From Cyanobacteria bacterium UBA8803 (GTDB taxonomy: Bacteria; Cyanobacteriota; Cyanobacteriia; Cyanobacteriales; Coleofasciculaceae): a stretch of DNA of 9,746 nt. Positions 7,743-9,746 of the stretch are shown here, in pieces. The stretch covers positions 1 through 9,746 of the forward strand of contig DNXU01000003.1 in NCBI GenBank assembly GCA_003505715.1. Direction: 5' to 3'. A model generated the notes under the pieces. That model worked only from the letters and a program-made list of their open reading frames with translations. It was not told the DNA's origin and ran no database searches. Each line of letters opens with the position of its first letter. Within the stretch, counting starts at the first letter, position 1. A program made the translations under genes and the position numbers.

Positions 7743-7874
7743 CTACCTATACATAAAATCACAAATATCGTCACTTAACTTTGAAGCAAATTTCCGCAAG
7801 ATTGTTTCATCAAAAATTGTGTTTCCGGGAATATCTTTGAAAAATTCTTCTATCGTTTTTTCGTAACTGCTCAC
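7743..7874 (-). CDS. Possible small protein (43 residues)
   Basis: A short frame from GTG (7874) to TAG (7743) with no recognised family. The product begins VSSYEKTIEEFFKDIPG and ends FASKLSDDICDFMYR, is charged and amphipathic, and would be mainly helical; its composition looks like real protein rather than random frame. AGAGG on the minus strand lies nine bases before the GTG, an acceptable ribosome site. An in-frame TAG lies just upstream at the edge of the 46-base repeat (7888-7933), so the frame cannot extend. It could be a genuine small gene, or the tail of a larger gene cut off when the repeat arrived. It converges on the DUF29 gene 45 bases away. Confidence 0.4.
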   Translation of the reverse strand: MSSYEKTIEEFFKDIPGNTIFDETILRKFASKLSDDICDFMYR

Positions 7875-7887
7875 AGCAAACAGCCTC

Positions 7888-7933
7888 TAAGGGTTTCAGA
7901 TTTTGCTCTGACGAGAGTGACAGAAGAGGGATA
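7888..7933 (+). repeat. 46-base direct repeat, right copy
   Basis: Partner of 6270-6315 (44/46 identical, same orientation). In this copy TCAGA-TTTTGC-TCTGA is a perfect short inverted repeat; in the left copy one arm is changed to TATGA. It sits between the possible small gene and the 3' end of the minus-strand gene at 7965-8897. Confidence 0.85.
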
Positions 7934-7964
7934 TTATATATTTTTTTACAACCTAATGTAATCA

Positions 7965-8897
7965 CTAGTTGACAGTTACTTCATAGTTTAAAGTACCTAA
8001 CCAGGGGGTTCCTGGCATCCGGCAGGGCTTAAATTTTACTCCATCCAAGCCAGCATTTTTAATTAGATGACTTAGAAAATGCAGAGAGCCTTGCAGAACA
8101 TCAACTCGATTGGGTTTGACCAAGGCTTTTAAATCTAATTGCGATGGAGATTGCCACTGACTTTTAAACGACTTCACTAAATCTGGGGCATTGGACAAAC
8201 TTATGAATGTGAAGACAGCCTTGGCAATTTCATCTTCAACATCAGCAGGATTTTGAAGTTGTTTGCCTGCGATAATTCCTCTCAAACGTTTCTGGATAAA
8301 TGTTCTGACGTGCTGGGCATAAGAAATGGCATTATACTTATCTATAGCTTGGAAAATAGTAGGTGAGCTACCCGAATTAATCATAGCTCCAACGACCCAA
8401 GCAGCTATATCTGCCGTATAGTCTGAATCTTTAGCAAAGCGCTCTAAGGCTTCTGCTAATGTTTGGTTGGACATGTCATTCTGCTTGGCCTGATAGGCAA
8501 CGATCGCAGAGCCAATATCTCCAGCCCAGGACGTATGATCGGCACTCCAGCTGGTTAAATCTGACCAGGAGGCTCCTGGTTGATTGATTTGGTCAGACAG
8601 AGATGCTATAAAATGGCAGAAGTCTGTCAACTTGCCGCTTAATATCACCTCCCGATCGAGTTTCCCCTCCAGTTCTCCTGGAATATAGTCTTGGTGATAC
8701 CCAGTAGCCATGCTCCACAACCGAGTAGTGTAGTGTTTTCTGGTATAACCGCGAAGTTTATTCGCAATTTCATAAGCGGACTTGTCAGGATGTTCAGCTT
8801 CAATTTTGGAGATAAATTGCAGGAGGGCTTCTAGTTCAGACATGGATTTATATGGATGGAAAATAGGGAAAGAGAGAGGATAAAGAGTAATTTTCAT
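7965..8897 (-). CDS. Hypothetical protein, mostly helical, with a Trp-rich SADHTSWAGDIG motif
   Basis: I do not recognise this 310-residue protein. There is no membrane segment or clear signal peptide. The predicted character is alpha-helical: LEALLQFISKIEAEHP (residues 22-37) and IANKLRGYTRKHYTT (44-58) in the N-terminal part, the central block WSDLTSWSADHTSWAGDIG (111-129) with three tryptophans and spaced acidic residues, then helices to about 280 and a short beta-like tail ending LGTLNYEVTVN. The central D/H/W/G-D pattern could be an active or binding site, but no catalytic family is assigned. The start is uncertain: ATG at 8897 gives an odd pyrimidine-coded leader MKITLYPLSFPIFHPYKS, while ATG at 8843 (MSELEALL) begins directly with the first helix. 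Neither has a Shine-Dalgarno sequence. It is divergent from the methyltransferase gene, 148 bases away. Confidence 0.75.
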   Translation of the reverse strand: MKITLYPLSFPIFHPYKSMSELEALLQFISKIEAEHPDKSAYEIANKLRGYTRKHYTTRLWSMATGYHQDYIPGELEGKLDREVILSGKLTDFCHFIASLSDQINQPGASWSDLTSWSADHTSWAGDIGSAIVAYQAKQNDMSNQTLAEALERFAKDSDYTADIAAWVVGAMINSGSSPTIFQAIDKYNAISYAQHVRTFIQKRLRGIIAGKQLQNPADVEDEIAKAVFTFISLSNAPDLVKSFKSQWQSPSQLDLKALVKPNRVDVLQGSLHFLSHLIKNAGLDGVKFKPCRMPGTPWLGTLNYEVTVN

Positions 8898-9045
8898 CCA
8901 TTTGCTTTGGGATCTGCGGAGTTCCGATAAAATAATCTACATGAAAAAATAGCAGTATTCCGGAAAATTGAGAACAATCGCTACTGAATTGGCACCCCAA
9001 GGACTGACAAAATGTAAGATAAACCCAACAGCCTCACAATAGCGT
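8898..9045. other. Divergent intergenic region with small palindromes
   Basis: It separates the minus-strand hypothetical gene from the methyltransferase gene. It contains the perfect palindrome TTCCGGAA (8958-8965) and, nearer the minus-strand gene, the gapped CGGA-GT-TCCG. Both could be operator sites. No promoter matching the consensus well was found on either strand, and neither flanking start codon has a ribosome site. Confidence 0.35.
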
Positions 9046-9693
9046 ATGGTGAAGTCAACGAACGAACAAACAGATAGTACTGATAGTAAAGTTTTTGACC
9101 GCGATTGGGTAGCTTACTATAACGCGGTTGAAGGCCGTCCGCCGCGAGATACATTATTGGCAGCGTTAGAGCGTTTTGAGGCAGAGGGATCAGAGGCTAT
9201 TTCCAGGTTGGCCGTTGACCTTGGTTGCGGAGATGGCCGGGATACGGTGGAATTATTAAAACGAGGTTGGCGGGTTTTGGGGATTGATGGGAGCCCTGAA
9301 GCGATCGCTCGTTTATTGAGTCGTCCTGAGGTGATGGGTAAGCCTCTCGAAACCCAAGTTAACCGTTTTGAAACCGTCGTTTTACCGCCAGCAGCGGATT
9401 TAATAAATGCTAGCTTTTCCCTGCCGTTTTGTCCCCCGCAGGATTTTCCCAGCTTATGGCAAAAGATTGTTAATTGTTTAGTGCCGGGAGGACGTTTTTG
9501 CGGTCAAATTTTTGGCGATCGCGACTCTTGGGTAATTTATCCTTCTATCAACTATCATACTCGCGAACAGGTCGATGTATTGCTCCAACCCTTTGAGGTT
9601 GAAGCTTTTGAGGAGGAAGAGCATCCAGGAAAAACCGCGTTGGGTGAAGACAAACACTGGCACATTTTTCAAATTGTCGCAAGGAAGCGGTAG
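9046..9693 (+). CDS. Class I SAM-dependent methyltransferase
   Basis: A 215-residue soluble protein with the Rossmann-type SAM-binding fold. Motif I is AVDLGCGDGRDT (residues 56-67). The end of strand beta-2 is GIDGS with D81, expected to hold the SAM ribose. A motif IV-like region reads ADLINASFSLPFCPP (from about 117), followed by LVPGGRFCGQIFGDRDSW. The overall pattern resembles small TehB-like or general methyltransferases (Methyltransf_11/12/25 types); the substrate cannot be told. The ATG at 9046 is followed by GTG, and no Shine-Dalgarno sequence precedes either. The first 15 residues are rich in S/T/D and look like a flexible tail, the conserved part beginning at VFDRDWVAYYN. Two HIP1 octamers lie in the gene. 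It appears to be transcribed alone. Confidence 0.9.
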   Translation: MVKSTNEQTDSTDSKVFDRDWVAYYNAVEGRPPRDTLLAALERFEAEGSEAISRLAVDLGCGDGRDTVELLKRGWRVLGIDGSPEAIARLLSRPEVMGKPLETQVNRFETVVLPPAADLINASFSLPFCPPQDFPSLWQKIVNCLVPGGRFCGQIFGDRDSWVIYPSINYHTREQVDVLLQPFEVEAFEEEEHPGKTALGEDKHWHIFQIVARKR

Positions 9694-9746
9694 AGGATAG
9701 AAGCTGTTCCCATTAAGATCTGGGTAAACCCATTCCCCTTCGGCTA

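Noticed and set aside
6270..7933. CRISPR-like interpretation of the repeated sequences
   Set aside because: Only two copies, 1.6 kb apart with genes between them; there is no regular repeat-spacer pattern anywhere in the window and no cas gene.
9721..9732. TGGGT-AA-ACCCA near-palindrome
   Set aside because: A two-base loop cannot form a hairpin and there is no context to call it an operator or terminator.
9478..9746. Minus-strand frame open from the right edge (reading AEGEWVYPDLNGNSFY near the edge) to 9478
   Set aside because: The edge peptide looks mildly protein-like, but the frame runs antisense through the 3' third of the methyltransferase gene. A neighbouring gene ending in the last bases cannot be judged without more sequence.

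Overview
The window looks like chromosomal DNA of a cyanobacterium, probably a filamentous, repeat-rich one. The evidence is a full-length cyanobacterial-type magnesium chelatase H subunit (chlH), seven copies of the HIP1 octamer GCGATCGC (1480, 1584, 2427, 3489, 6212, 9301, 9515; far more than chance in 9.7 kb), and genes of families that are strongly expanded in cyanobacteria (DUF1802, Uma2/DUF820, DUF29). Genus and species cannot be fixed from the sequence.

Layout. 1-161: a cluster of short dispersed repeats, including half of a GC-rich palindromic element and a C6/G6 hairpin. 162-731 (minus): DUF1802 protein. 732-1166: an AT-rich divergent control region with a good minus-strand promoter and, towards chlH, a potentially structured leader and a clear ribosome binding site. 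1167-5153 (plus): chlH, the one core metabolic gene, for chlorophyll synthesis. 5170-5240: a small MITE-like palindrome, in which the next reading frame begins. 5218-6132 (plus): a protein with a disordered acidic N-terminal part and a glycine/aromatic-rich beta-type C-terminal part. 6360-7064 (plus): Uma2 family nuclease-like protein. 7209-7697 (plus): DUF29 protein. 7743-7874 (minus): a possible 43-residue protein. 7965-8897 (minus): an unrecognised, mostly helical protein. 9046-9693 (plus): a class I SAM-dependent methyltransferase. The last 53 bases hold no gene I can support.

How the genes relate. Nothing apart from chlH has an assignable pathway, and the rest does not form an evident operon: gaps are 140-270 bases and strands alternate. 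The right half reads as an accessory region. The Uma2 and DUF29 genes, plus the possible small gene, lie between two direct copies of a 46-base repeat (44/46 identical), and chlH with its divergent neighbour lies between two direct copies of a 28-base repeat. I do not see a clear new multi-gene system. The best leads are the gene whose start codon and first codons come from a mobile-type repeat, the repeat-flanked Uma2/DUF29 block, and the two unrecognised proteins.
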